Of a stretch of 9,786 nt of DNA, positions 1-6,585 are shown in pieces. Positions within the stretch are counted from its first letter, which is position 1; each line of letters begins with the position of its first letter. Origin of the DNA: Trebonia sp. GTDB lineage: Bacteria > Actinomycetota > Actinomycetes > Streptosporangiales > Streptosporangiaceae. Made by a program: the position numbers and the translations under genes. Location: assembly GCA_030038035.1 (NCBI GenBank), contig JASHPP010000040.1, forward strand, positions 1 through 9,786, read 5' to 3'. Under the pieces are notes generated by a model. The model had not been told where the DNA came from. It saw only the letters and a list, made by a program, of their open reading frames with translations, and searched no databases.

Positions 1-350
1 TCGCCGGTCGTGACCTGCTTCGGGTCGCGCTCGCGCGGTGGCTGGTCGGAGATCAGCAGCCTGGTCAGCATCGCGCGGCTGCGCTCGACCTCGGGGGTGC
101 CGGTCTTGACCTGCATGCCGTTCTCGCAGGCCCGCACGCAGGACGCGGCGAACGCGGGCGCGCCCACGTCGACCACGCACATCCGGCAGACGCCGACGGG
201 ATCGAACCGCTCGTCGTGGCACAGCACGGGGATGTCGATGCCGGCCGCCTTGGCGGCCTGCCAGATCGTGGCGCCCTCGGGGGCAGTGACCTCACGACCG
301 TCGATCGTGAGCGTTACCGTCCCCGTGCTCTCCGGGGCAGTAATGGCCAT
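1..350 (-). CDS. N-terminal [2Fe-2S] domain of a NuoG / formate dehydrogenase alpha-type oxidoreductase (partial, runs off left edge)
   Basis: The ATG is at 350-348 and the frame stays open to base 1 (116 full codons), so the C-terminal part lies outside the window. Residues about 10-85 form a plant-ferredoxin-like [2Fe-2S] domain with Cys44, Cys55, Cys58 and Cys71 spaced C-x10-C-x2-C-x12-C (core GVCRMCVVD), followed by the family's GMQVKT stretch. This spacing is characteristic of the N-terminus of NADH dehydrogenase subunit G and of the alpha subunit of NAD-linked or Fe-S-rich formate dehydrogenases. There the cluster relays electrons between a molybdopterin or diaphorase partner and further [4Fe-4S] clusters. 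By residue 116 no CxxCxxxC ferredoxin motif or molybdopterin domain has appeared, so FdhA, NuoG, HoxU-like and a stand-alone (2Fe-2S) protein cannot be separated. No Shine-Dalgarno sequence precedes the ATG; a leaderless start is likely. The toxin-antitoxin pair lies 117 bp upstream on the same strand. Confidence 0.85.
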   Translation of the reverse strand, partial: MAITAPESTGTVTLTIDGREVTAPEGATIWQAAKAAGIDIPVLCHDERFDPVGVCRMCVVDVGAPAFAASCVRACENGMQVKTGTPEVERSRAMLTRLLISDQPPRERDPKQVTTG

Positions 351-386
351 GCCTGCAGTATCCGTCGCCGCCGGACACAACGCCAA
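351..386 (-). promoter_or_regulatory. Candidate promoter of the [2Fe-2S] gene, leaderless type
   Basis: Read on the minus strand, TTGGCG (386-381) and GATACT (362-357) are separated by 18 nt, and GATACT ends 6 nt before the ATG at 350. This would place the transcription start at or next to the start codon. No purine-rich ribosome site is seen. This is pattern matching only. Confidence 0.35.
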
Positions 387-467
387 GCGCGGATCGTCGG
401 CAATTGCGTGACCTGGGCGGCCCTGAGGATCGAGGGCCCGCGCCTTGTCGTCACCCCCAGCACTTGG

Positions 468-968
468 TCAGCGCCCGCGGCTTCTGCGCATGGCATCGGT
501 TCGCTTGACGAACGCCGCCGATGTGAGCACCGGTGTCCCGCGCCAGGGCGACATGGACAGCAGGTCGGTGTCGTCACTGACGATGAGCAGCGATCCGCTG
601 GCGGCCGCGCACTCCAGGATGCGGTTGTCCTCGTAGTCAGGGCAGTCCGCGACGGTTTCGCCAGGCTCGACGACCCCGCCGCCGGACGCCTCCGCGATCT
701 CCACGATCACCTGGACGTATTGCTCGGCCCGCTTTTCCTCCCAGCCGTACCCGTCTGGCGGTGTGCCGCAAAGCACCCGGACGATGTTGGCCAGGATGTG
801 CTCGCTGACGAACAAGGCGAACTCACGGGCATCGTTGAGGATGCCGACGACGTTGGCCGCGAGATTGCCCCGCACGGGGGGCGGCGAAGGCCACGAGTGG
901 AAGGCGTCGTTCCCCCCGGCGACGGCGCTGACGAGCACGTTGACGTCAACGGTTACCGGTGTTGTCAC
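468..968 (-). CDS. PIN-domain ribonuclease toxin (VapC-like)
   Basis: This is a 166-residue protein starting at GTG 968-966, which overlaps the stop codon of the upstream antitoxin by GTGA. PIN-domain proteins are Mg2+-dependent RNases and, when paired with a small DNA-binding antitoxin, act as toxins that cut tRNA, rRNA or mRNA. The expected acidic active-site set is visible: Asp8 in VDVNVLVSA at the N-terminus, Glu56 in SEHIL, the Asp111/Asp114 region in PDYEDNRILECA, and Asp132/Asp135 in SDDTDLL. The DN-RILECA and DTDLL strings resemble the PIN_3-type branch more than short classical VapC proteins (about 130 residues). Residues 18-50 hold a longer, Pro-rich, less typical segment after the first beta strand. 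No signal peptide or membrane segment is present. The antitoxin in front of it supports the toxin call; the RNA target cannot be read from the sequence. Confidence 0.83.
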   Translation of the reverse strand: MTTPVTVDVNVLVSAVAGGNDAFHSWPSPPPVRGNLAANVVGILNDAREFALFVSEHILANIVRVLCGTPPDGYGWEEKRAEQYVQVIVEIAEASGGGVVEPGETVADCPDYEDNRILECAAASGSLLIVSDDTDLLSMSPWRGTPVLTSAAFVKRTDAMRRSRGR

Positions 969-1213
969 CGCCGTTTCAGCACCCGCCGCACAACCGCCAG
1001 CGCCTCATCGGCCTGCAGTCCGGCCGCTGCCGAGCGCTCGGCGCCGTAGGCCTGAAGCTCGGCAAGCCGCTCGGCCCGGTCGATGACTTCCATCTGCCGC
1101 ATCGCCTCGCGCAGGAACGCCGAGCGATTGCCGCGACCGAACTTCTGGGTTAGCCGCTCCAGTCTCGGCACGTCTTCGTCCGCGATCGCGAAACCGACTG
1201 TCCTCGTGCTCAT
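965..1213 (-). CDS. Ribbon-helix-helix antitoxin of the PIN toxin
   Basis: This is an 82-residue protein beginning MSTRTVGFAIADED. Residues 4-11 give the beta strand (TVGFAIAD), residues about 12-25 the first helix, then the turn GRGNRS, and residues about 31-45 the second helix (SAFLREAMRQME), the classic MetJ/Arc/CopG fold. Such proteins bind operator DNA as dimers and neutralise the cognate toxin with their C-terminal part, here a charged helical tail (about 47-82). An in-frame ATG 36 nt upstream (1249) exists, but ATG 1213 is preferred: the family fold begins there, and a -35/-10 pair sits immediately before it. The stop overlaps the toxin start by 4 nt, so the two are probably translationally coupled. 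Autorepression through the dyad in its promoter is expected. Confidence 0.82.
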   Translation of the reverse strand: MSTRTVGFAIADEDVPRLERLTQKFGRGNRSAFLREAMRQMEVIDRAERLAELQAYGAERSAAAGLQADEALAVVRRVLKRR

Positions 1214-1249
1214 GCATCTAAGTGTATCTGAGTTGCATTTGGCGTGCAA
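1214..1249 (-). promoter_or_regulatory. Toxin-antitoxin promoter with overlapping inverted repeat (putative autoregulatory operator)
   Basis: On the minus strand TTGCAC (1249-1244) and TACACT (1226-1221) are separated by exactly 17 nt, a good sigma-70/HrdB-type match. TACACT ends 7 nt before the antitoxin ATG at 1213, so the transcript should be leaderless. A dyad, TTGCA (1249-1245), 7 nt, TGCAA (1237-1233), covers the -35 element and is a plausible operator for the ribbon-helix-helix antitoxin. Confidence 0.55.
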
Positions 1250-1296
1250 CGAGGGGAGGGCGGGGTGTGCGGGGCGAATCCACCGCCGGGACTGCG

Positions 1297-2958
1297 TTAG
1301 CCGGACGGCGGGGCGGGGACCGGCGGGGCGGGGACCGGGTGGGCGGCGGGGAGTCCGCAGACGAACGTCGCGGACGGGACCGGGCGAGCGTTCGGGGGCG
1401 GGGCCTGCCTGGCGCAGTGCGACTCGAGCCAGCGCACCCGCGGGTCCGGGCCGGCCGGCGATACCGGCAGGATGAACATCCGCACGTAGCCGCGGCTGAT
1501 GTCGGCCTGCAGCGTGGCCAGCGTCGGGGCAGGCACGTTGCCGAGGTAGCCGCCGATCGGCAGCACCTCCCTGCCGCTGTACAGGATGTAGATGTCCGCG
1601 GCCCCGGACGTGTCGGTGCCGAGCAAGGCGTCACCGGGTGGCGTCGCGCGTTCCAGCCGCTGGACCGTCCTGGTGACGGCGGGCGCGTCGGCGGCCAGGG
1701 CCCGGCTGTCGTGCGCGGTCTTCGCCGACTCGAACGGGGTGTCAAACGGGCCGCCGCACAGCGCGGCGGCCGCGGGGACGAGCGCCGCGACGTAGTACGC
1801 GTTGATGAATACGCCTGTGCTGAAGAAGACCGCGAGGATCAGCCACCAGCCGCCCCACAGCACGACGGCGGCGCGCAGCGGGTCGCGCCGACCCCGGCGC
1901 CGGCGGGACATCAGCACGCCCGCCGCGCCGACGACGGCCGCCGGCAGCAGCCACCCGCTGTCGGCCGCGAACGGGCCGGCCAGCAGCCGGTGCCAGCTCG
2001 GCTTGATGCCCAACGTCTCGGCGGTGAGCGACTGCCCGCTCTTCGTGGCCGCGATCACGAGCGGCGACACCGGCCCGGCGGTCGTCGCCCAGTTCCCGGT
2101 GAGCCGGCCCAGGCCGTTGTAGTCGAAGACCTGGGTGTACACCGAGTCGTTCGCACTGCCGTCCACGTACGGCCGGTCCTGGGACGGGACCAGCGAGACC
2201 GCCGTCATCCAGGACAGGGAGACCACGACGGTGACCAGCCCGGCCAGCGCCACGTGCGCGCACCGGGTGCGCAGCCGCGCCGCGGGGGCCGCGAGCAGGT
2301 AGGCCGCGGCCAGCGCGGGCAGGGCCAGCCAGGCCTGGATCATCTTCGCCTGGAACGCCAGGCCGACCCAGACGCCGGCGAGCAGCAGCTGCGGCAGCGA
2401 CCCGGTGACCAGCGCGGCGGACGTGGCGTCGGCGGCGAGCACGAGCAGCAGGATCAGCAGCGAGTCCGACACGTTGCCGCGGCCAAGCAGCACGGTGACG
2501 GGCGTGACGGCGAGCACGGCCGCGGCGGTCAGGCCGGCCGCGGGCCCGGCCAGTCGGCGGACCGCCCGGTACAGCGCCAGGATGGTGAGCACGCCCTCGG
2601 CCACTTGCGGCAGGACCAGTGCCCAGATGTGAAAGCCGAAGACCCGCAGCGACAGGGCCTGCACCCACAGCGCGCCTGGCAGCTTGTCGACCGTGACGGT
2701 CCCGGCGGGATCGAACGCGCCGAAGATGAAGTCGTGCCAGCTTTGCGACATGCTGCGGGCCGCCGCGCCGTAGAACGGCTCGACGCTGGCGCCGGCCATT
2801 CCCCAGCCGTACGCGACCGCCGCGACGACGGCGACGGCCAGCAGCGCCGGCCGCGCCCAGGCAGGCTGGTCCGCGGGCGAGCGCCACGGCGTCAGGAAAC
2901 GGCGCCAGCGCGGTGCCCCTGCCGCAGACGCCGATGCCGTCTGCGGGATAACCGCCAT
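1297..2958 (-). CDS. Family-39 (ArnT/PMT-like, YkcB-type) membrane glycosyltransferase
   Basis: This is a 553-residue polytopic membrane protein from ATG 2958, chosen because GGAG (2970-2967) lies 8 nt upstream and because earlier starts would run into the AOR gene. After a basic cytoplasmic head (about 1-35) comes a membrane segment (about 36-53), then the luminal catalytic region typical of YkcB-like enzymes: FYGAAARSMSQSWHDFIFG, followed by FDPAGTVTVDKLPG and then LPQVAEG. At least eight more hydrophobic helices follow. Near the middle is a PYVDGSANDS...YNGLGRLTG block, also typical of this subfamily, and the last roughly 120 residues are a soluble, extracytoplasmic domain. Family members move a sugar from a polyprenyl-phosphate carrier onto an acceptor outside the membrane; donor and acceptor here are unknown. 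It lies 62 bp behind the AOR gene on the same strand and may be read through from it, but no functional link is evident. The C-terminus ends in a Pro-Ala repeat. Confidence 0.83.
   Translation of the reverse strand: MAVIPQTASASAAGAPRWRRFLTPWRSPADQPAWARPALLAVAVVAAVAYGWGMAGASVEPFYGAAARSMSQSWHDFIFGAFDPAGTVTVDKLPGALWVQALSLRVFGFHIWALVLPQVAEGVLTILALYRAVRRLAGPAAGLTAAAVLAVTPVTVLLGRGNVSDSLLILLLVLAADATSAALVTGSLPQLLLAGVWVGLAFQAKMIQAWLALPALAAAYLLAAPAARLRTRCAHVALAGLVTVVVSLSWMTAVSLVPSQDRPYVDGSANDSVYTQVFDYNGLGRLTGNWATTAGPVSPLVIAATKSGQSLTAETLGIKPSWHRLLAGPFAADSGWLLPAAVVGAAGVLMSRRRRGRRDPLRAAVVLWGGWWLILAVFFSTGVFINAYYVAALVPAAAALCGGPFDTPFESAKTAHDSRALAADAPAVTRTVQRLERATPPGDALLGTDTSGAADIYILYSGREVLPIGGYLGNVPAPTLATLQADISRGYVRMFILPVSPAGPDPRVRWLESHCARQAPPPNARPVPSATFVCGLPAAHPVPAPPVPAPPSG
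1307..1336. repeat. Two perfect 15-bp tandem repeats coding the Pro-rich tail of the glycosyltransferase
   Basis: The unit GGCGGGGCGGGGACC occurs at 1307-1321 and again at 1322-1336, followed by a degenerate third copy (about 1337-1351). On the minus strand the repeats encode the VPAPPVPAPP tail. Because the unit is a multiple of three, copy-number changes would keep the frame. Confidence 0.85.
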
Positions 2959-3020
2959 CCCCGCCGCTCCACCCGCCCAGTATGGCGGCAAGCGCGTGTC
3001 GTGTCCGCCGGGCGCGGCGC

Positions 3021-4838
3021 TCAGTCCAAGTGCAGGCCCGCGAGATCCGCCGGATCCGGGCGGCCCTGCGGGTCGAGGCCGCGGAATCTGTAGTAGGAGT
3101 CGATCATCGCCCGCAGGCGGCCCGCGGTGAGCGTGGCGACGCGGCCCGACGGGAGCGTCAGCGGCTCGCTGAGCAGCCGGTCGGGCAGCCAGTCGTCGGC
3201 GGGCTGCCAGCCCTCGCGGATGTTGTAGACCCGCTTGGCCAGCACGATCCGGCGGGCGGTCTCGCGCAGCTCGGCACCGCAGACGTCCCAGCCGGTCACC
3301 GCCGACAGCAGCCCGGCCCACTCGTCGAACGGCGAGCTGAACACCCCGCGCAGGAACTTGCACAAGATCAGCGAGTCCATGACCGCGGCCCTGTCCTCGG
3401 TCTCGATCGCGGCGGTGACGTGCGCGTCGCCGCCGTCCAGCCGGTCCAGGTCCCCGGACAGGTCCGCCTCGTAGGCACCCGACCGGTTGTGGTCGGCGCC
3501 CCGGGCGTTGACCGCGAGGCCGAGCGCCATCGAGTGCAGCGTGCGGGGCTCGTAGCCGGGCATCTCCAGGCCCTTGACGTGCGGGGCGAAGGAAGCGGAG
3601 TCGCCACGGACCGTTCGGGATGCTCGCATTGATCCTTCAGCAAGGAGGCAGCCGAGCGGCGTGCTGCGGGCGCCGATCTCATCCAGGGCGCGCAGCAGCG
3701 CGGCGGAGTCGCCAAAGCGCAGCCAGGGCGCGTCGATCAGGCCGCGCTGCGCGCACTCCATCGCCCACGCGATCGTGCCGCCCGCCGAGATCGTGTCGAT
3801 GCCGAGGTCGTCGCAGCGCGCGCTCGCCGCCAGCACCGCCGCCGGGTCGCTCACCCCGCACATCGGGCCGAGCGCGAACACGTTCTCGTACTCCACCCGG
3901 GCCTTCTTGCCCGTGCCGACCCGGTAGATGTGCTCGCAGCCGATCGTGCAGGACGCGCAGCTGCTGCGGGCGACCCGGCGCATGCCTGCCACGTCGTCGT
4001 CTGTCGTCTGCTCCGCGCCCAGCCGCTCGGCGCCCTCGAACGTCGCGGCCTGGAAGTTGCGCGTCGGCAGCGTGCTGATCGCGTTGAACGTGAGCAGGTT
4101 GGCGAGCGTGCCGAGCTCGCGGTACTTCGCGGTGGCCGGCCCGAACGACCGCTGCCGCAGGTCCCTGGCGGCCGCGAGCACCAGATCCGGCGCGGCGATG
4201 CCGACCTTCGCCGCCGCGCGGACCGCGATCGCCTTCAGGTTCTTGGCGCCCATGACGGCGCCGAGCCCGCCGCGGCCCGCGTGCCGCCCGTCGTGCGAGA
4301 TCGTCGCATACCGCACCCCGCGCTCGCCTGCCGGGCCGATCGCCGCCACGCGCCAGCCGCGGCCGAGTTCGCCGCGCAGTTTCTTGTCGGCATCGGCGGC
4401 GGGCATGCCAGCGAGGTGTTCCGCGTCGGTCAGCCGCGCGCCGTCGCCGTCGATGAGCAGCACGGAAGGCCGCGCCGCCCGGCCGCGGATGACGATCGCG
4501 TCGTGGCCGGTGAGCTTCCCGGCGATCGCGAACTGGCTGGAGGCCAGCGCGTCGGTCAGCAGGCCGGTCAGCGGCGACTTGGCCACGACCGCGAACTTCG
4601 CGCTCGTCGTCAGCGGGGTCCCGACCAGCGGGGAGAACACGAACGCGAGCGGCGCGGCCGGGCCCAGCGGGTCCACCCCCGGCGGGCCGAGGCGATGCAG
4701 GAGCCAGACGCCGAGGCCGGCGCCGCCCACGTAGCCGCGCAGGACCTGCTCGGGCAGCGGCAGCGTCTCACACGTCCCCGCCGTCACGTCGACGACGAGC
4801 GCCTGTCCGAAGTATCCGCCGGGCGGCGTACTCACCAC
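3021..4838 (-). CDS. aor: Aldehyde:ferredoxin oxidoreductase (tungsten/molybdo-bispterin enzyme)
   Basis: This is a complete 605-residue member of the AOR family, which oxidises aldehydes (R-CHO to R-COOH) using a W- or Mo-bis-pyranopterin and one [4Fe-4S] cluster, normally passing electrons to ferredoxin. The N-terminal domain shows GYFGQALVVDVTAG (8-21), YVGGAGLG (36-43) and the strongly diagnostic GRGGLGAVMGAKNLKAIAV (188-206). PTRNFQ is at 258-263. Cluster ligands are CASCTIGC (Cys294, Cys297, Cys301) plus Cys493 in DSLILCKF, spacing as in the Pyrococcus furiosus enzyme. DDLGIDTISAGG (343-354) and ARGADHNR (445-452, with the conserved His450) are also present, so nothing essential appears missing. 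No signal peptide or twin-Arg is seen; the enzyme is cytoplasmic. The start is GTG 4838 or the next codon, GTG 4835. No dedicated ferredoxin gene is in the window. The Fe-S/pterin neighbours suggest a local redox module. Metal (W or Mo) and substrate cannot be decided from the sequence. Confidence 0.95.
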   Translation of the reverse strand: MVSTPPGGYFGQALVVDVTAGTCETLPLPEQVLRGYVGGAGLGVWLLHRLGPPGVDPLGPAAPLAFVFSPLVGTPLTTSAKFAVVAKSPLTGLLTDALASSQFAIAGKLTGHDAIVIRGRAARPSVLLIDGDGARLTDAEHLAGMPAADADKKLRGELGRGWRVAAIGPAGERGVRYATISHDGRHAGRGGLGAVMGAKNLKAIAVRAAAKVGIAAPDLVLAAARDLRQRSFGPATAKYRELGTLANLLTFNAISTLPTRNFQAATFEGAERLGAEQTTDDDVAGMRRVARSSCASCTIGCEHIYRVGTGKKARVEYENVFALGPMCGVSDPAAVLAASARCDDLGIDTISAGGTIAWAMECAQRGLIDAPWLRFGDSAALLRALDEIGARSTPLGCLLAEGSMRASRTVRGDSASFAPHVKGLEMPGYEPRTLHSMALGLAVNARGADHNRSGAYEADLSGDLDRLDGGDAHVTAAIETEDRAAVMDSLILCKFLRGVFSSPFDEWAGLLSAVTGWDVCGAELRETARRIVLAKRVYNIREGWQPADDWLPDRLLSEPLTLPSGRVATLTAGRLRAMIDSYYRFRGLDPQGRPDPADLAGLHLD

Positions 4839-4853
4839 GTCGTCATGCTACGG
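4839..4853 (-). promoter_or_regulatory. -10 element and start context of the AOR gene, probable leaderless start
   Basis: On the minus strand CCGTAGCATGACGAC directly precedes GTG 4838. TAGCAT (4850-4845) fits the TANNNT -10 pattern and ends 6 nt before the GTG. No convincing -35 is visible. A Shine-Dalgarno-like GGGAGG (4859-4854) is ideally placed for the out-of-frame ATG at 4846 rather than for the GTG. The same block precedes the MobA-MoaD gene. Confidence 0.5.
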
Positions 4854-4880
4854 CCTCCCGCGCCCCTGCCCGGAAAATCG

Positions 4881-4917
4881 CTGTCCAGCTGGCGGGTCGC
4901 GGTGATAGACAACCGGT
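4881..4917 (+). promoter_or_regulatory. Candidate promoter for the maleylpyruvate-isomerase-family gene
   Basis: TAGACA (4906-4911) lies 6 nt before GTG 4918, in the spacing of a leaderless start, and no Shine-Dalgarno sequence precedes the GTG. The -35 is weak (CTGTCC, 4881-4886). The 79-bp gap 4839-4917 must hold divergent promoters for this gene and for AOR. Confidence 0.3.
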
Positions 4918-5709
4918 GTGGAAGAGGCTCTGGAGTTCCCCGTTCTGCTGCGGCTGATCGACGAGCGGTCGATCGCCTTCCGCGCCGCGGTCGTGTCCGC
5001 GCCCGGCCTGGAGCTGAAGGTGCCGACCTGCCCCGAGTGGACGCTGCTTGATCTGGCGCAGCACCTGGGTGCGGTGCACCGCAACTGGGCCGCCATCGTC
5101 AGCGCCGGCCCGGGTGCCGCTCCCCCGGCCGAGTCCGAGCCGGAGGTCGCCGGGACTGCGCCCCGGGAGCGCGAGCCCCTGCTGGCCTGGTCGGCCGCAT
5201 CGACGCGGCTACTCCTTGACGCGCTGCGCGAGGCCGGCCCGGATCGCGGTTGCTGGACGTGGTGGGGTCGATCGCAGTCGCCGCAGACCTCCGGTGCCGT
5301 CGCCCGGCACCAGCTCCAGGAGGTCACGGTGCACACCTACGACGCCCAGATCACCCTGGGCGCCCCGCGGCCGCTGCCCGACACGGCGGCACTCGACGGC
5401 GTCGAGGAGTTCCTGTCCACCTGCTGCGCGTGGACGGCCCCCTGGCCGCATGAGGACGCTGCCCTCGACTTCCACGCCGCCGAGGGCCGCTCCTGGCGCC
5501 TGACCCTATCCGCCGACGGCGCACGGACCGCCCGCCTGCCCGCGCCCGGCACAATGCCCGCCGCCGACTTGGACGTGGCCTACGCCTCCGCCCGCGGCAC
5601 AGCCGCCGAACTGGTCCTCGCCTTCTACGACCGTATCCCGCTCGACTCGTTGCAACTCGATGGCGACCTGCGCCTGTTCGACCTGCTCCGCGACTGGGAC
5701 CAGGAATAG
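4918..5709 (+). CDS. Mycothiol-dependent maleylpyruvate isomerase family protein (DinB-like metal-binding fold)
   Basis: This is a 263-residue protein. Residues about 8-145 match the MDMPI_N/DinB four-helix domain: VPTCPEWTLLDLAQHLGAVHRNW (split as VPTCPEW at 35-41 and LAQHLGAVH with His49 and His54), then HQLQEVTVHTYDAQ with His131, Glu135 and His139. His49, Glu135 and His139 are the probable divalent-metal triad that activates mycothiol. The C-terminal part (about 190-263) is the usual small domain ending LFDLLRDWDQE. The founding enzyme isomerises maleylpyruvate in gentisate breakdown, but most actinobacterial members have unknown substrates; no gentisate genes are nearby. Length is typical. 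GTG 4918 is the only start that keeps the N-terminal helix. The gene is divergent from AOR and convergent with MobA-MoaD, with 12 bp between stop codons and no obvious terminator. The mycothiol link is one reason to place the window in the Actinobacteria. Confidence 0.85.
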   Translation: MEEALEFPVLLRLIDERSIAFRAAVVSAPGLELKVPTCPEWTLLDLAQHLGAVHRNWAAIVSAGPGAAPPAESEPEVAGTAPREREPLLAWSAASTRLLLDALREAGPDRGCWTWWGRSQSPQTSGAVARHQLQEVTVHTYDAQITLGAPRPLPDTAALDGVEEFLSTCCAWTAPWPHEDAALDFHAAEGRSWRLTLSADGARTARLPAPGTMPAADLDVAYASARGTAAELVLAFYDRIPLDSLQLDGDLRLFDLLRDWDQE

Positions 5710-5721
5710 CAGGAAGCCGCC

Positions 5722-6585
5722 TCAGCCACCCGCGTCGGCGGACAGGAAGAAGACGGTGTCCCCGGTGGCCAGCGGGGTCGTGCCGTCGCGGGTGATCTGG
5801 TCGCCGTTCAGCGCCGCGGTGACATGCCGGTCGAACACCAGACCCACCCCGTCGGCCGCCTCCTGCACGGTCGCGGCGCGGACCGCCTGCGGGCCTTTCG
5901 CCTGGCCCGGGCCCGCGGCCGCCCTGGCCACCGCGCCGAACAGCTGCACGGTCACCTCCGGGGCGGGCCTGGCGCGGGCCGCCCGGTAGTCCGCGGGCTC
6001 GTTGACGTTGAGCACCGAGTCGAGCTCGGGGTCGAGCGCGGCGAGCACCGGGTCGGTCTTCAGCGCCGCCTCATCCAGCCGCTGGACCACGCACTCGTCG
6101 AACAGGAACGCCGGACGCAGCCGGTCCTCCTTCACCAGCCGTTCGGCGGTCGCCGCGAGGCTGGTCCGGTAGGCGGCCGCGAGCGGCTGGGGGTAGCCCC
6201 GCGCGACCGGCAGGCACACGTCGGCGCCGTCACCCTGCACGACCCGCAGCACCCGCCGGACGAAGGCCGGGTGCAGGAACGGCATGTCAGTGGAGCTGAT
6301 GAAGGCCGCTTCGGCCTGCCCGGCGAGAGCGGCCAGCCCGGCCGCGATCCCCTGCACCGGGCCCTTGCCCTCGCGAGGGTCAGCCACGACCACGGTGCGC
6401 GGCGGCAGCGCCGGCAGCTCCTGCCCGGCCGCCCGCACGACGACGACTGGCCCCGCGGTCGCCCGCGCCAGGATGCCGACCGTCCGTCGCAGCAGCGTCG
6501 AGCCATGCCACTCAAGGGCCGCCTTGGGCGTTCCCATCCGCGAGGACCGCCCGCCGGCCAGCACCACGCCCGCGAAAGCCGCCAC
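5722..6585 (-). CDS. MobA-like molybdopterin nucleotidyltransferase fused to a MoaD-like sulfur carrier
   Basis: This is a 287-residue two-domain protein. Residues 1-about 203 are a MobA-type NTP-transferase: LAGGRSSRMGTPKA (9-22) is the nucleotide-binding signature with Lys21, EGKGPVQGI (72-80) the guanine-side loop, STDMP (98-102) with metal-binding Asp100, GYPQPLAA the substrate loop, and LNVNEPADY the late conserved block. Residues about 210-287 are a beta-grasp ubiquitin-like domain: EVTVQLFGAVARAAG at its start, HVTAALNGDQI, then PLATGDTVFFLSADAGG, ending exactly in Gly286-Gly287. MoaD must end in a free Gly-Gly to be adenylated and thiocarboxylated so that MoaE can build molybdopterin dithiolene. 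MobA adds GMP to the finished Mo-pterin. The fusion thus joins an early and a late step of cofactor assembly. The start is GTG 6585; the ATG 8 nt upstream is out of frame. It may serve the FdhA/NuoG-like protein and, for its MoaD part, the AOR. Confidence 0.85.
   Translation of the reverse strand: MAAFAGVVLAGGRSSRMGTPKAALEWHGSTLLRRTVGILARATAGPVVVVRAAGQELPALPPRTVVVADPREGKGPVQGIAAGLAALAGQAEAAFISSTDMPFLHPAFVRRVLRVVQGDGADVCLPVARGYPQPLAAAYRTSLAATAERLVKEDRLRPAFLFDECVVQRLDEAALKTDPVLAALDPELDSVLNVNEPADYRAARARPAPEVTVQLFGAVARAAAGPGQAKGPQAVRAATVQEAADGVGLVFDRHVTAALNGDQITRDGTTPLATGDTVFFLSADAGG

Noticed and set aside
419..438. Hairpin GGCCCT-8 nt-AGGGCC after the toxin gene as a terminator
   Set aside because: Only 6-bp arms and no following T-run on the minus strand; too weak to call.
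1222..3093. Long plus-strand open frame (623 codons) opposite the glycosyltransferase
   Set aside because: Its translation is Arg/Gly/Gln-rich low-complexity without any motif, a usual antisense shadow in high-GC DNA; the opposite strand has a clear membrane enzyme.
2959..3363. N-terminal extension of the glycosyltransferase frame into the AOR gene
   Set aside because: The extension is Arg/Pro-rich, overlaps AOR by more than 300 bp, and a good ribosome site precedes ATG 2958.
3930..5051. Plus-strand 373-codon frame opposite AOR
   Set aside because: It runs antisense through the diagnostic AOR motifs and into the next gene; no recognisable domain.
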